A stretch of 64,000 nt of DNA, taken from Mucilaginibacter sp. L3T2-6 (GTDB lineage Bacteria > Bacteroidota > Bacteroidia > Sphingobacteriales > Sphingobacteriaceae). This document shows positions 44,808 through 53,109 of this stretch, in pieces. The notes below the pieces were generated by a model. It saw nothing but the letters and a program-made list of their open reading frames with translations. It ran no database searches and was not told the DNA's origin. The DNA is taken from positions 248,001 to 312,000 of the forward strand of contig NZ_JAUMKC010000003.1 in the NCBI RefSeq assembly GCF_030519355.1. Direction: 5' to 3'. The position numbers and the translations under genes were made by a program. The first letter of the stretch is position 1; every line of letters begins with the position of its first letter.

Positions 44808-45143
44808 TTAAGCTTTCGGAGGGGTCCAGTCATTGTCCTGGTAATCCGACAATTCACCTATGGCGAAAGGATGGGTAGTCTGATCGTTCAGATCAGTTAT
44901 TGCCGGTGAAAGGGAAATAGATGGAACAATCGTAAATCCACAGGTACCACAAGACAGCATGGCATTGCAAGCACCTTTGGCACAATCGTTACCGGAGGTT
45001 TGTTTTTGCTGTTTGCAGCAATCTTTATTCACGCTTGCTTTGCAGCAAGATGCCGAATCCTTACGATGCAAGGTGTTTGCCATCCCCGATACTGAGGATA
45101 GAAACAAGATACATAATGTAAGGAAAACAGCGATAGACTTCAT
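44808..45143 (-). CDS. Exported Cys-rich protein, ~110 residues, copy 1
   Basis: The 111-residue protein has a signal peptide ending near SGMANT. It has ASCCKA, KDCCKQQ, CAKGACNAMLSCGTCGF and a C-terminal LSDYQDNDWTPPKA. A paralogue at 50564-50887 keeps the signal, the paired cysteines, the SCxxCGF element and the terminal LSGY...W.PP. I know no named family. The nearby copper ATPases and the conserved Cys pairs suggest a periplasmic metal-binding role. Confidence 0.72.
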   Translation of the reverse strand: MKSIAVFLTLCILFLSSVSGMANTLHRKDSASCCKASVNKDCCKQQKQTSGNDCAKGACNAMLSCGTCGFTIVPSISLSPAITDLNDQTTHPFAIGELSDYQDNDWTPPKA

Positions 45144-45203
45144 TATAATGTTAAACTTGAATTTTTTAAAAATATTGTAATGGACAGCGTTGTGCTTTAA
45201 ACT

Positions 45204-45230
45204 ATTATATCGCTAAGGTATGGATATACC
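45204..45230. promoter_or_regulatory. Small inverted repeat in the CopB-gene/Cys-rich-gene spacer
   Basis: GGTATGGATATACC (GGTAT and ATACC arms) lies about 70 bases upstream of the Cys-rich protein start. It could be an operator; no second copy is seen in the window, so the call is weak. Confidence 0.25.
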
Positions 45231-45278
45231 CTTTGGATCATTTTATATAATTCCGATAAAAATTTATATCCTATTGTA

Positions 45279-47333
45279 CTAAGCCTTTACTTTTAGCAAG
45301 CTGGCATTGATCGCGACAACCACCGTGCTGACGGTCATTAATACAGCCCCCGCTGCCGGGCTTAATACAATCCCCTGGTTGTACAGTACACCGGCAGCCA
45401 GCGGCAACGCGATGACATTATAACCAGTCGCCCAGGCGAGGTTCTGGACCATTTTACGATAGGTCGCCTTTCCAAACAGGATCAAACTAACAATATCCTT
45501 TGGATTACTGTTTACTAAAACAATGCCGGCGGTTTCTGCCGCAATATCACTTCCAGAACCTACCGCAATGCCAATATCCGCCTGGGCCAGTGCCGGGGCA
45601 TCATTAACGCCATCTCCGGTCATGGCTACAAACTCACTTTTACTTTGTAGTTCTTTGATCTTTTCCAGCTTCTGATGCGGTAAGACTTCAGCCATAAAGC
45701 TGTCCATACCTAAAGCCTTACTGACACTTGCGGCCACTTTACTGTTATCGCCGGTCAACAGGATGGATTTGATATTTTCCTGTTGGAGCGTTTTGATCGA
45801 GTCTGCCGACTCGGGCCGTATCTCGTCCGATAAGGCAATATAGCCTGCCGGTTCTTTATCAATAATTAAAAACACGACCGTTTCTGTAACATTGGCGGTA
45901 AAACCATCGGGCAGCGCGATCTTATTTTCTTTCAAATAGCCCGGACTAACTACCAGTATCTTTTTGCCTGCCACCGTGGCTCCCACACCCTGGCCGGTAA
46001 TGGCCTTAAAGTTTTCTGCCTTAGGGATAGTGACCTTTAAATCCTTAACTTTTTGCAGGATACCGGTAGCGATGGGATGTTCGGAGTTTTGTTCCAGCGC
46101 AGCTGCCAGGCGAATAAGCTCCTTTTCATCCAGGTCCTTATCTAGCGAAACGATCTTAGCTACTTCAAATTTGCCTACTGTAAGGGTGCCTGTTTTATCA
46201 AATACGATGGTGGTAATTTTCCGGGAGTTTTCAAACGCCGTCCGGTTCTTGATCAACAATCCGTGCTGTGCAGATAACGAGGTGGATTTAGCCACGACGA
46301 GCGGAACGGCGAGCCCTAAGGCATGCGGACAGCAGATCACGATTACGGTCACCATTCTTTCCATCGCAAAAGCCAGGTCTTTCCCATCGGCTGACCAAAA
46401 AATAAATGTACCTATTCCCGCAGCCAGCGCGATAATGGTCAGCCACTTTGCTGCCTTATCGGCCAGCAGCTGCGTATTGGATTTGGCATCCTGCGCGTTT
46501 TTAACCAGGCTAATGACTTTGGATAAATAAGAATCCTCGCCGCTATGGGTCACTTTTACCTTTATAGAGCCATTGCCATTGACCGAACCCGCAATCACAT
46601 CCTGCCCTTTGGATTTTTGAACCGGCGTAGATTCCCCGGTAAGCATGGATTCATTGAGGTAACTTGCTCCTTCTTCAATAACGCCGTCAGCCGGGATTTT
46701 TTCACCAGGCTTAATTAATATCAAGTCATGCCTTTTTAAACTATCGGTCTTGACCTCGGTTATATTTCCCCCCTTAATCAGATGTGCTTCGGCTGGCATC
46801 AACTGTACCAACAACTCTAACTCCCTCGATGCACCGGCGACTGAACGCATTTCGATCCAATGGCCTAAAAGCATAATCAAAATCAATGTGGTTAGTTCCC
46901 AGAAGAAATCCATGCCTTTCAAGCCAAATACGGTCGCCGCGCTATAGCAATATGCTACCGTTATCGCAAACCCGATCAGGGTCATCATGCCGGGGGTTTT
47001 AGCCTTCATTTCGCTTAACCAGCCGGTTAAGAATGGCCAGCCTCCATAAACGAATACGGCAGAGGCCAAAGCAAAAAGCAGGTAGGACGATCCGGCAAAG
47101 CGTATATCCAGGTGCAGCCATTGCTGAATTTGCATCGACAATAACATGACCGGGACAGTCAGTACCAATACCACGAAAAAACGTTTTTTAAAATCAGCAA
47201 TCATCATCGCATGATGGTCATGCCCTGCCATACCCATAGACGGGCTGGGTCCCTGCTGCATCTTGTCGTGATCCATCGTCCCATGATCTGCATTCGTTTT
47301 ACCCATGTCCATAGAATGATGATCGTGTTCCAT
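45279..47333 (-). CDS. copB: CopB-type copper P1B ATPase (CPH motif)
   Basis: The 684-residue pump has a His/Met-rich N-terminus (MEHDHHSMDMG ... MAGHDHHAMM) in place of an HMA domain, eight helices, and the ion-binding motif ICCPHALGLAVP in helix 6 near residue 336. The phosphorylation site is DKTGTLT near residue 378 and the hinge is GDGVNDAPALAQADIG. CPH rather than CPC marks the CopB (P1B-3) branch, which exports copper or silver. It is 11 bases from the HMA-AraC regulator gene in the copA-chaperone-araC-copB operon. Confidence 0.9.
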   Translation of the reverse strand: MEHDHHSMDMGKTNADHGTMDHDKMQQGPSPSMGMAGHDHHAMMIADFKKRFFVVLVLTVPVMLLSMQIQQWLHLDIRFAGSSYLLFALASAVFVYGGWPFLTGWLSEMKAKTPGMMTLIGFAITVAYCYSAATVFGLKGMDFFWELTTLILIMLLGHWIEMRSVAGASRELELLVQLMPAEAHLIKGGNITEVKTDSLKRHDLILIKPGEKIPADGVIEEGASYLNESMLTGESTPVQKSKGQDVIAGSVNGNGSIKVKVTHSGEDSYLSKVISLVKNAQDAKSNTQLLADKAAKWLTIIALAAGIGTFIFWSADGKDLAFAMERMVTVIVICCPHALGLAVPLVVAKSTSLSAQHGLLIKNRTAFENSRKITTIVFDKTGTLTVGKFEVAKIVSLDKDLDEKELIRLAAALEQNSEHPIATGILQKVKDLKVTIPKAENFKAITGQGVGATVAGKKILVVSPGYLKENKIALPDGFTANVTETVVFLIIDKEPAGYIALSDEIRPESADSIKTLQQENIKSILLTGDNSKVAASVSKALGMDSFMAEVLPHQKLEKIKELQSKSEFVAMTGDGVNDAPALAQADIGIAVGSGSDIAAETAGIVLVNSNPKDIVSLILFGKATYRKMVQNLAWATGYNVIALPLAAGVLYNQGIVLSPAAGAVLMTVSTVVVAINASLLKVKA

Positions 47334-47344
47334 AAATAGAAAAG

Positions 47345-47905
47345 TTAAATTTTATCGATAGGTTTCCGCTGTTGCTCCGATGACCGGTACTGGCTGGGTG
47401 TTAGACCTGTAATACTTTTAAATTGCGCGGACAAATGGGCGCTGCTGCTATAACCCATCTGGTAAGCGATTTCATTCAGGTTCAACTCGCCATAATCCAG
47501 CAATTCTTTGATCTTTTCTACCTTCTGCTCAATAATAAAACGCTCAATGGTCATGTCCTGTGACATAGAGAACATACGGCTCAGATAAGTATAATCTTTT
47601 CCTAAACGGCTTGCGATCAGCTCAGAATAGGATGTTTTCAACTCCGAAAGATCAGAATGATGCACCAGTTCCACAACGATATTTTTGATCGCTTCGACCG
47701 TTTTGTCCGCTTCCTTATTGATCAGCTCAAAGCCTGGCACTTTTAAAGCGGAAGCAATTAGTTGCAATTGTTCTTCATCAGGCTCAGGTGCAATTTCCAC
47801 ATGGCCTAAAGCGATTTGCTTAACCGTAAAGCCCAGGTTTTCCAGCTGCTGACGAATGATCATCAGGCAGCGGTCGCAGACCATATTTTTAATATGCAGT
47901 ACCAT
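47345..47905 (-). CDS. HMA-like/AraC hybrid transcriptional regulator, paralogue 2
   Basis: The 186-residue protein begins MVLHIKNMVCDRCLMIIRQQ with CxxC at 10-13, a ferredoxin-like domain, and ends with an AraC DNA-binding domain (NEIAYQMGYSSSAHLSAQF, ITGLTPSQYR). It shares layout and much sequence with the regulator at 34842-35399. Being inside the copper ATPase operon, it is the natural candidate to bind the 21-bp-spaced AATCCTGTAA direct repeat at that operon's promoter. Metal sensing by the CxxC domain is inferred. Confidence 0.87.
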   Translation of the reverse strand: MVLHIKNMVCDRCLMIIRQQLENLGFTVKQIALGHVEIAPEPDEEQLQLIASALKVPGFELINKEADKTVEAIKNIVVELVHHSDLSELKTSYSELIASRLGKDYTYLSRMFSMSQDMTIERFIIEQKVEKIKELLDYGELNLNEIAYQMGYSSSAHLSAQFKSITGLTPSQYRSSEQQRKPIDKI

Positions 47906-47928
47906 ATGCTATTGATTATAATTCAAAG

Positions 47929-48144
47929 TTACGCGATAGCTATTGCATTATAACCCTTTTGTTTCAGCGCATCAATGACCTGAACGGCTGTTAAATTATT
48001 TTCAGCTTTTACCGTTAAGATTTTATCCGGGTTGGCGGTATCCACTTCCCATTGCTGAATATATTTCAGCGCATCTAAAGCAGGTGTTACGGTGGCGATA
48101 CAGCCGCCGCAATTAATATTGGTTTTGAATTTTAAAGTTTCCAT
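47929..48144 (-). CDS. CopZ-like copper chaperone (single HMA domain)
   Basis: The 71-residue protein is a single heavy-metal-associated domain with NINCGGCIATVTPALD (CxxC near 13-16) and the usual beta-alpha-beta-beta-alpha-beta length. It should bind Cu(I) in the cytoplasm and deliver it to the ATPases encoded on both sides. It lies 22 bases after copA. Confidence 0.9.
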   Translation of the reverse strand: METLKFKTNINCGGCIATVTPALDALKYIQQWEVDTANPDKILTVKAENNLTAVQVIDALKQKGYNAIAIA

Positions 48145-48166
48145 GTTTTTTTAAATTAATAAATCA

Positions 48167-50407
48167 TTACAAATCAAGTTTTGAAAATTTAAGCCTTAAG
48201 CTGTTGCTCACTACCGACACGGAGCTTAAGGCCATTGCCGCTCCGGCGATCATTGGGTTGAGTAAAAATCCATTGATGGGATATAAAATACCGGCGGCAA
48301 TAGGGATACCGATCAGGTTATAAATAAATGCCCAGAACAGATTTTGCCGGATGGCCCGGACAGTCAGCTTCGATAACCTTAATGCTTTAGGCACCTGCTG
48401 CAAATCAGAAGACACCAGGGTAACCTTGGCTACATCCATAGCTATATCAGAACCCTTGCCCATTGCAATGCTAACATCTGCCTGAGCCAGCGCCTGGCTG
48501 TCGTTGATACCATCCCCGATCATGGCCACGATTTTACCCTTTGTTTGTAAAGACTTTACAAAATCAGCTTTGCCGGATGGCAAAGTATCCGCCTGGAAAT
48601 GGTCAATACCTGCTTGAGCGGCAATGGCTGCTGCGGTTTGCGCGTTGTCACCGGTCAACATATAGACTTCCATGCCTTGTTTTTTTAGCTGTCGAATAGC
48701 TTCGGCAGAGCCTGTTTTAATTTGATCCGCTATGGCGGCTATAGCTAAAACTTGTGTGCTATCAGCAAGGTAAATGACCGTTTTCGCCTGGTCTAAAAAG
48801 GAAGTTATCCGATTCTTTAAATCCTGCGGAATTGCGATCCCTTTTTCATCGATCAGTTTGTGGCTTCCGGCTAAATAAGTATCACCGTTAAACGTTGCTT
48901 CAACACCTCTCCCAGTAATACTATTAAAGGAAGAGACGTTTCCGGGTTTTACATTAGCTGATTTTAAATAAGCCACAATGGCTTCTGCCAGGGGGTGTTC
49001 TGATTGTTGTTCCATCACGGAAAAAATGCCTTGCAGTTGATCCTGGTTGACTTTGGCATCAGCAGACCATACGAGGTCAGTAACCACCGGTTTCCCCTCG
49101 GTGATAGTTCCTGTCTTATCCAGCACCACAGCGTTAACCCGGTGGCCCAATTCCAGAGCCTCCGCGTCTTTAATGAGGATGCCATTTTCCGCACCCCTGC
49201 CAATGCCAACCATAATAGCGGTCGGCGTGGCCAGGCCCAAAGCACAGGGGCAGGCAATCACCAGAACGGTAACCAGCGCCAGTAAGCCCTGTGTAAAAGC
49301 ATGCTGTCCGCCAAAAACTATCCAGACGCCCAGACTCAATAAAGCGATGAGTATGACGATGGGTACAAAGATGCCGGCAATCTTATCAACCAGTTTTTGT
49401 ACAGGCGCTTTCGAGCCCTGTGCATCCTGTACCAGCTGGATGATCTGTGCCAGTAAGGTGCGTCCACCAACCTTTTCAGCGGTAAATCGAAAACTTCCTT
49501 TTTGGTTCAAAGTTCCGGCGAAAACTTTTAGTCCTTGTTTTTTCTCAACGGCAATGGGTTCACCGCTGATCATACTTTCATCTACGTAGGAGTTGCCCTC
49601 ATATATTTCACCATCCACCGGGATCTTTTCTCCAGGCCGAACCAGTAACTTGTCGCCAGTCTGTATATCCGCTATTGCCGTTTCTATTTCCCCTTGCGGA
49701 GTGATTAGCATGACTGTTTTAGGTTGCAATCCAATCAGTTTTTTAATCGCCGAAGAAGTGTTGGATTTTGCACGTTCTTCCAGCAGTTTACCTAATAGTA
49801 TAAAAACCACAATCACAGAAGCGGCTTCAAAGTAAACATGCGGTTGTAATCCTTGTCTCAGCCAGAATTGAGGGTAAAAGGTATTAAAGGCACTAAACAA
49901 AAAGGCGATCCCGGTGCTCAGTGCCACCAGGGTATCCATGTTGGCCTTGCCATGTCTGCCTTGTTTAAGAGCACCGGAAAAAAAGCTTTCCCCGGTTATA
50001 AACAATACCGGGGCAGTTAGCGCCAGCATAATAAAATTGGCGTAGGGCATATAGCCAAAAACCATTCCTATAAGAACTACCGGGATTGTCAAAGCCATAG
50101 CCCAGGTAATATTCCTTTTCAGTTCATGATAATGATTTTGCTGTGCTTCTTCCTGTTTGGCTTTTCCGTTTGCGGTATCAATGATTAGATCATAACCGAT
50201 GGACTGGACAGCTTGTTGCAGGTTATCCGGTCGAATTACCTCCGGGTGAAAAGCCACCTTTACCAATTGCGAGGCATAATTTATTTCTGCTTTCTCCACA
50301 CCGTTTTGTGCGCCGAGTATAGATTCGACACTGACTGCACAGGAGGCACAGCTCATACCGGTTACAGGAAAGGTAAGTATCTCTAACTGTTGCGTTGTCA
50401 TTTGCAT
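48167..50407 (-). CDS. copA: CopA-type Cu(I)-translocating P1B ATPase
   Basis: The 746-residue pump has one N-terminal HMA domain (TGMSCASCAVSV near residue 20), the ion motif IACPCALGLATPTA in helix 6 near residue 385, phosphorylation site DKTGTIT near 429 and GDGINDSQALAQADV. These mark a P1B-1 copper exporter. It is the first gene of the copA-chaperone-araC-copB unit. A perfect -7 box lies upstream with an AraC-like direct repeat at the -33 position. Confidence 0.95.
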   Translation of the reverse strand: MQMTTQQLEILTFPVTGMSCASCAVSVESILGAQNGVEKAEINYASQLVKVAFHPEVIRPDNLQQAVQSIGYDLIIDTANGKAKQEEAQQNHYHELKRNITWAMALTIPVVLIGMVFGYMPYANFIMLALTAPVLFITGESFFSGALKQGRHGKANMDTLVALSTGIAFLFSAFNTFYPQFWLRQGLQPHVYFEAASVIVVFILLGKLLEERAKSNTSSAIKKLIGLQPKTVMLITPQGEIETAIADIQTGDKLLVRPGEKIPVDGEIYEGNSYVDESMISGEPIAVEKKQGLKVFAGTLNQKGSFRFTAEKVGGRTLLAQIIQLVQDAQGSKAPVQKLVDKIAGIFVPIVILIALLSLGVWIVFGGQHAFTQGLLALVTVLVIACPCALGLATPTAIMVGIGRGAENGILIKDAEALELGHRVNAVVLDKTGTITEGKPVVTDLVWSADAKVNQDQLQGIFSVMEQQSEHPLAEAIVAYLKSANVKPGNVSSFNSITGRGVEATFNGDTYLAGSHKLIDEKGIAIPQDLKNRITSFLDQAKTVIYLADSTQVLAIAAIADQIKTGSAEAIRQLKKQGMEVYMLTGDNAQTAAAIAAQAGIDHFQADTLPSGKADFVKSLQTKGKIVAMIGDGINDSQALAQADVSIAMGKGSDIAMDVAKVTLVSSDLQQVPKALRLSKLTVRAIRQNLFWAFIYNLIGIPIAAGILYPINGFLLNPMIAGAAMALSSVSVVSNSLRLKFSKLDL

Positions 50408-50420
50408 TGATTTAACAATA

Positions 50421-50481
50421 CAAATTTACCGATGCTATAAGCGCCGGACTTTACAGGATTCCGTTAATTTTTTACAGGATT
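50421..50481 (-). promoter_or_regulatory. copA operon promoter with 21-bp-spaced direct repeat
   Basis: Reading the minus strand, AATCCTGTAA occurs at 50481-50472 and again at 50460-50451, exactly 21 bp apart, and 22 bp later the -7 box TAAATTTG (50428-50421) follows. Two 10-bp repeats two helical turns apart, the nearer one in the -33 region, is the classic layout of an AraC-type activator site. The copA gene starts 13 bases after the -7 box. Confidence 0.65.
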
Positions 50482-50563
50482 TTGAAATCTGGACAATAAA
50501 TTTAGGGTGAATATAAATGGGTAAAAATCAAACTACTTAAGGGAAAAAATGTTATATTTAAGT

Positions 50564-50887
50564 ATGAAAACTACAGCGGTTTTCCTGGCAGCTTTGTTAT
50601 TGTTTTTGTCCGCTTTTTCGGGGACAGTAAATATTTCCATGAGGGGAACCTGCTGTTGTAGCAAAACGACGCACCAGGGTGCCTGCGAACATAGTACCAA
50701 GGATTGCTGCAATAAAGGAATATGCAGCATGATGTTCTCCTGTAGTGGCTGCGGGTTTTTGGTCGTTCAGCGCGTTTCCATTTTGCCAGTTCTCAGTTAT
50801 CATAAAGAAATGCTGGCTGCACCAAACGTATTAGGAACCCTATCTGGTTATTCTTATTCGGGCTGGCATCCGCCACAAGTTTTATAG
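50564..50887 (+). CDS. Exported Cys-rich protein, ~110 residues, copy 2
   Basis: From the ATG at 50564 the protein has 107 residues, with a signal peptide ending near FSGTVN. It then has TCCCSKTT, KDCCNKG and SCSGCGF, and a C-terminal LSGYSYSGWHPPQVL. It is a paralogue of the protein at 44808-45143. An in-frame ATG five codons upstream is less likely because it precedes the charged start of the signal peptide. The gene is divergent from copA and so may share the AraC-type control site. Confidence 0.72.
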   Translation: MKTTAVFLAALLLFLSAFSGTVNISMRGTCCCSKTTHQGACEHSTKDCCNKGICSMMFSCSGCGFLVVQRVSILPVLSYHKEMLAAPNVLGTLSGYSYSGWHPPQVL

Positions 50888-50935
50888 TTGATAAGCATTT
50901 GTCTATTATTTATCAATTATTAAAACTTAGAAATC

Positions 50936-51133
50936 ATGAGACGTTTTCTTTTCATCATTATAATGATGTTGTTTTCCATTCCATCCTTTACTTTCACACC
51001 GGCAAATACGCCATGTTGCAACAGTAAAATGAGCCATTGTACAAAATGTGCAAAGGGTTGCAGTAAACCGTGCATGGATTATTGCAGCAAAAGCTGCAAA
51101 GAGTCAGGCGGGTGTCAAAGCACCTGTAAATAA
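50936..51133 (+). CDS. Exported Cys-rich miniprotein with CxxxC repeats, copy 2
   Basis: The 65-residue protein has a signal peptide ending near FTPA and ten cysteines in the order CC-x6-C-x2-C-x3-C-x3-C-x3-C-x3-C-x5-C-x3-C. Only the first gap differs, by one residue, from the copy at 44543-44734. It follows the 107-residue Cys-rich gene by 48 bases, the same pairing as at the other locus. It is probably an exported copper-binding peptide. Confidence 0.75.
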   Translation: MRRFLFIIIMMLFSIPSFTFTPANTPCCNSKMSHCTKCAKGCSKPCMDYCSKSCKESGGCQSTCK

Positions 51134-51143
51134 ACCATTCCAG

Positions 51144-51176
51144 ATAAAGAAGCTGCTTTTTAGGCAGCTTCTTTAT
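51144..51176. terminator. Bidirectional terminator between convergent genes
   Basis: ATAAAGAAGCTGC at 51144-51156 pairs with GCAGCTTCTTTAT at 51164-51176 around a 7-base T-rich loop. The stem foot provides T-rich ends on both strands. It separates the Cys-rich miniprotein gene from the acyltransferase gene. Confidence 0.85.
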
Positions 51177-51184
51177 TATGCTGT

Positions 51185-52333
51185 TTATTGAAAATGTGTT
51201 TTAAAACTGAAAATGTTGGTTTTTCGAAGATATTCAACTTGTTTTTCGGGCTTCCTGAAAGTATATAGCCACCACAAATTGTATTTGAGACAGAAGTTGT
51301 AAAAAATAATAGGTAGAAAAATGCCCGAAGACCAGACCAAGATAATTAATGCGGGAGTATAACTCACATGCAGTAAACTTTGAAAAAAAATCCGGGCAAA
51401 AGTCATGACAATGATTTGCATGCAATAAATAAATAAGGAATGAAAACCCACGATCCTTATCCATGTAAACAACTTATATTTTTGCAGTAAAAAAGAAAAG
51501 CTAACCGAAGTGGCGCAGCCGACAAGCGCCTCACCCAGGAAAAAGAACGGCATTTTCTGTTCAACAAACCGATCGCCGTAAGCACTGGGCCGTAAATTGA
51601 TTTCGGTAAAAAAATACTGAATGATTACAAATGCCGCCAGCAGCGGAAAAAATATTTTCAGCGATGAAAATCTGCTAATGTTCTTTTCATCCAGCATGAC
51701 ATTTGAGATCAAGTCGCCTAGTGCGAAGAAGAAATAATATTCGAATATATCCGTCAGAAATCCTGCCTGGATGTCATAAATATGAATAAAAGCTGATTCT
51801 GCAAATAATGCTAAACCCAGAATTACCTGGAATAGAGCACCCAACCTTAATCTCGACTTGAGGCAAGCATAGATCACCCCAATACAAAACAATGCATTGA
51901 GATACCAGAAGTGACCTGTTTCCCGCGGGTTGGCTAACAATTTTAAATACTTCCAAAAACTGACATTTTCGTGAAAAGTAAAATGCGTGTAGCGAGCTGC
52001 AATAATTTGAAAAGTAATCTCGATAATTCCCCAAACCAGTAAAGGATAAAGTATATTATTTGTACGATCACCAATATAATTATTGAGCCCCTTTTTATTC
52101 AGGCTCCTGCCTACGAGTAGTCCTGAAACGATGAAAAATAGTGGCATTCGGAAGCCATAGAAAAATGTCCCGATATAGTTAAAAATCGTATAATCATGTA
52201 GGTTGGTCACATGTCCCTGCAGGGCCGAAAGACAATGTCCATACCCAACCAGCATAATACTGATTCCTTTATCATAGTCCACCCATAACCACCTTTTTTC
52301 GTTTAATATATATTTTGAGTTGAAAGGATCCAT
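51185..52333 (-). CDS. Acyltransferase family 3 membrane protein
   Basis: The 382-residue protein has about ten transmembrane helices and the family pattern: DYDKGISIMLVGYGH near residue 20, FRMPLFFIVSGLLVG near 60 and YPLLVWG. The family transfers acetyl or succinyl groups to surface sugars and lipids at the inner membrane. It has no evident link to metal resistance and no operon partner, so it is a passenger in the island. The acceptor is unknown. Confidence 0.82.
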   Translation of the reverse strand: MDPFNSKYILNEKRWLWVDYDKGISIMLVGYGHCLSALQGHVTNLHDYTIFNYIGTFFYGFRMPLFFIVSGLLVGRSLNKKGLNNYIGDRTNNILYPLLVWGIIEITFQIIAARYTHFTFHENVSFWKYLKLLANPRETGHFWYLNALFCIGVIYACLKSRLRLGALFQVILGLALFAESAFIHIYDIQAGFLTDIFEYYFFFALGDLISNVMLDEKNISRFSSLKIFFPLLAAFVIIQYFFTEINLRPSAYGDRFVEQKMPFFFLGEALVGCATSVSFSFLLQKYKLFTWIRIVGFHSLFIYCMQIIVMTFARIFFQSLLHVSYTPALIILVWSSGIFLPIIFYNFCLKYNLWWLYTFRKPEKQVEYLRKTNIFSFKTHFQ

Positions 52334-52582
52334 CTTAATTTGAAATGTTTAGAAATAACTCTAATGACACACCTGAACAATATCTTTTACAAGATTGATT
52401 TATAGGAGGGCACAAACCGCGTCAAAAACTGGAAGAGATTCTTGTTAAAACATTTCTTAGAAATTCACCAATTGAAATAAACTCAAATAGTATTTATGGT
52501 GATTTCATAAAATGATCTGCTGTTCCAGGCTTAAAAGACATAAACTGTCCTCGACGCTGTGGGAGCGCGTAAGACGCCTGAA
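52334..52582. other. Spacer with a possible gene remnant
   Basis: A plus-strand frame from 52399 to a TGA near 52513 reads as a plausible protein tail (FIGGHKPRQKLEEILVKTFL and onward) without a start codon. It could be a decayed gene end; I cannot assign it to a family. Confidence 0.3.
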
Positions 52583-52978
52583 TCAGATTTGAAGGGAGTG
52601 AAAGATTATTGATATTAATTTGCCGGATTTTGCAGGAGGCCCGTGACAATCCGGCCATTGCATTTCGTCATTATCGCAGTTATTTAAAACAACATAGGTA
52701 TGATGCTGTAGGGTCGGCAACGGTAAATCCACAATAAAGTGGATATAGTGGGCGGGCTTTGTATTTTCTTTGATAACGAAATTGTCATGCTTTTTACAGC
52801 AACTGCAGTCGTTACCATTACATTTATTCTTGCAGGGGTCTCCGTTATTATTGTTGGCTAAATGAGTTTTTGAATGACTGAATAAATGCATGCCTGCACA
52901 GTGTACAATGCAGACAAACATCCCTGTCGTCAACAGCAGGTAAAAAGAGGTTAATGATAAGACTAAAAATCTTTTCAT
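52583..52978 (-). CDS. HYC_CC_PP family exported protein, copy 2
   Basis: From the ATG at 52978 the protein has 131 residues, starting MKRFLVLSLTSFYLLLTTGM, a signal or anchor. It contains VHCAGMHLF, a Cys/Asn-rich loop CKNKCNGNDCSCCKKHD and DCHGPPAKSG near the end. It is a diverged relative of the protein at 44084-44470. It is divergent from the arsR-merTP operon. Metal binding is likely from the cysteine cluster but not shown. Confidence 0.62.
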   Translation of the reverse strand: MKRFLVLSLTSFYLLLTTGMFVCIVHCAGMHLFSHSKTHLANNNNGDPCKNKCNGNDCSCCKKHDNFVIKENTKPAHYIHFIVDLPLPTLQHHTYVVLNNCDNDEMQWPDCHGPPAKSGKLISIIFHSLQI

Positions 52979-53060
52979 TGCAATCAAATCTATCAAATAA
53001 TATTTTATATAACAAGTTTTTTACCTATGCTAGTCGAAGGAATAAAAATTGCATTAACGC

Positions 53061-53082
53061 TATTTAAGCAATTGCTTAAATA
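53061..53082. promoter_or_regulatory. Perfect 22-bp palindrome, ArsR-family operator
   Basis: TATTTAAGCAA is followed directly by its reverse complement TTGCTTAAATA. It ends two bases before the -7 box TATATTTG (53085-53092), 28 bp before the arsR start. Its size and its TTAAGCAA half site fit ArsR/SmtB-type operators, so repressor bound here would block the promoter of its own operon. Confidence 0.75.
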
Positions 53083-53084
53083 CT

Positions 53085-53092
53085 TATATTTG
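53085..53092 (+). promoter_or_regulatory. -7 box of the arsR-merTP operon
   Basis: TATATTTG matches the Bacteroidota consensus perfectly, 18 bases upstream of the ATG at 53110 and abutting the palindromic operator. Confidence 0.6.
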
Positions 53093-53109
53093 GACATTAA
53101 TTTCAAAGG

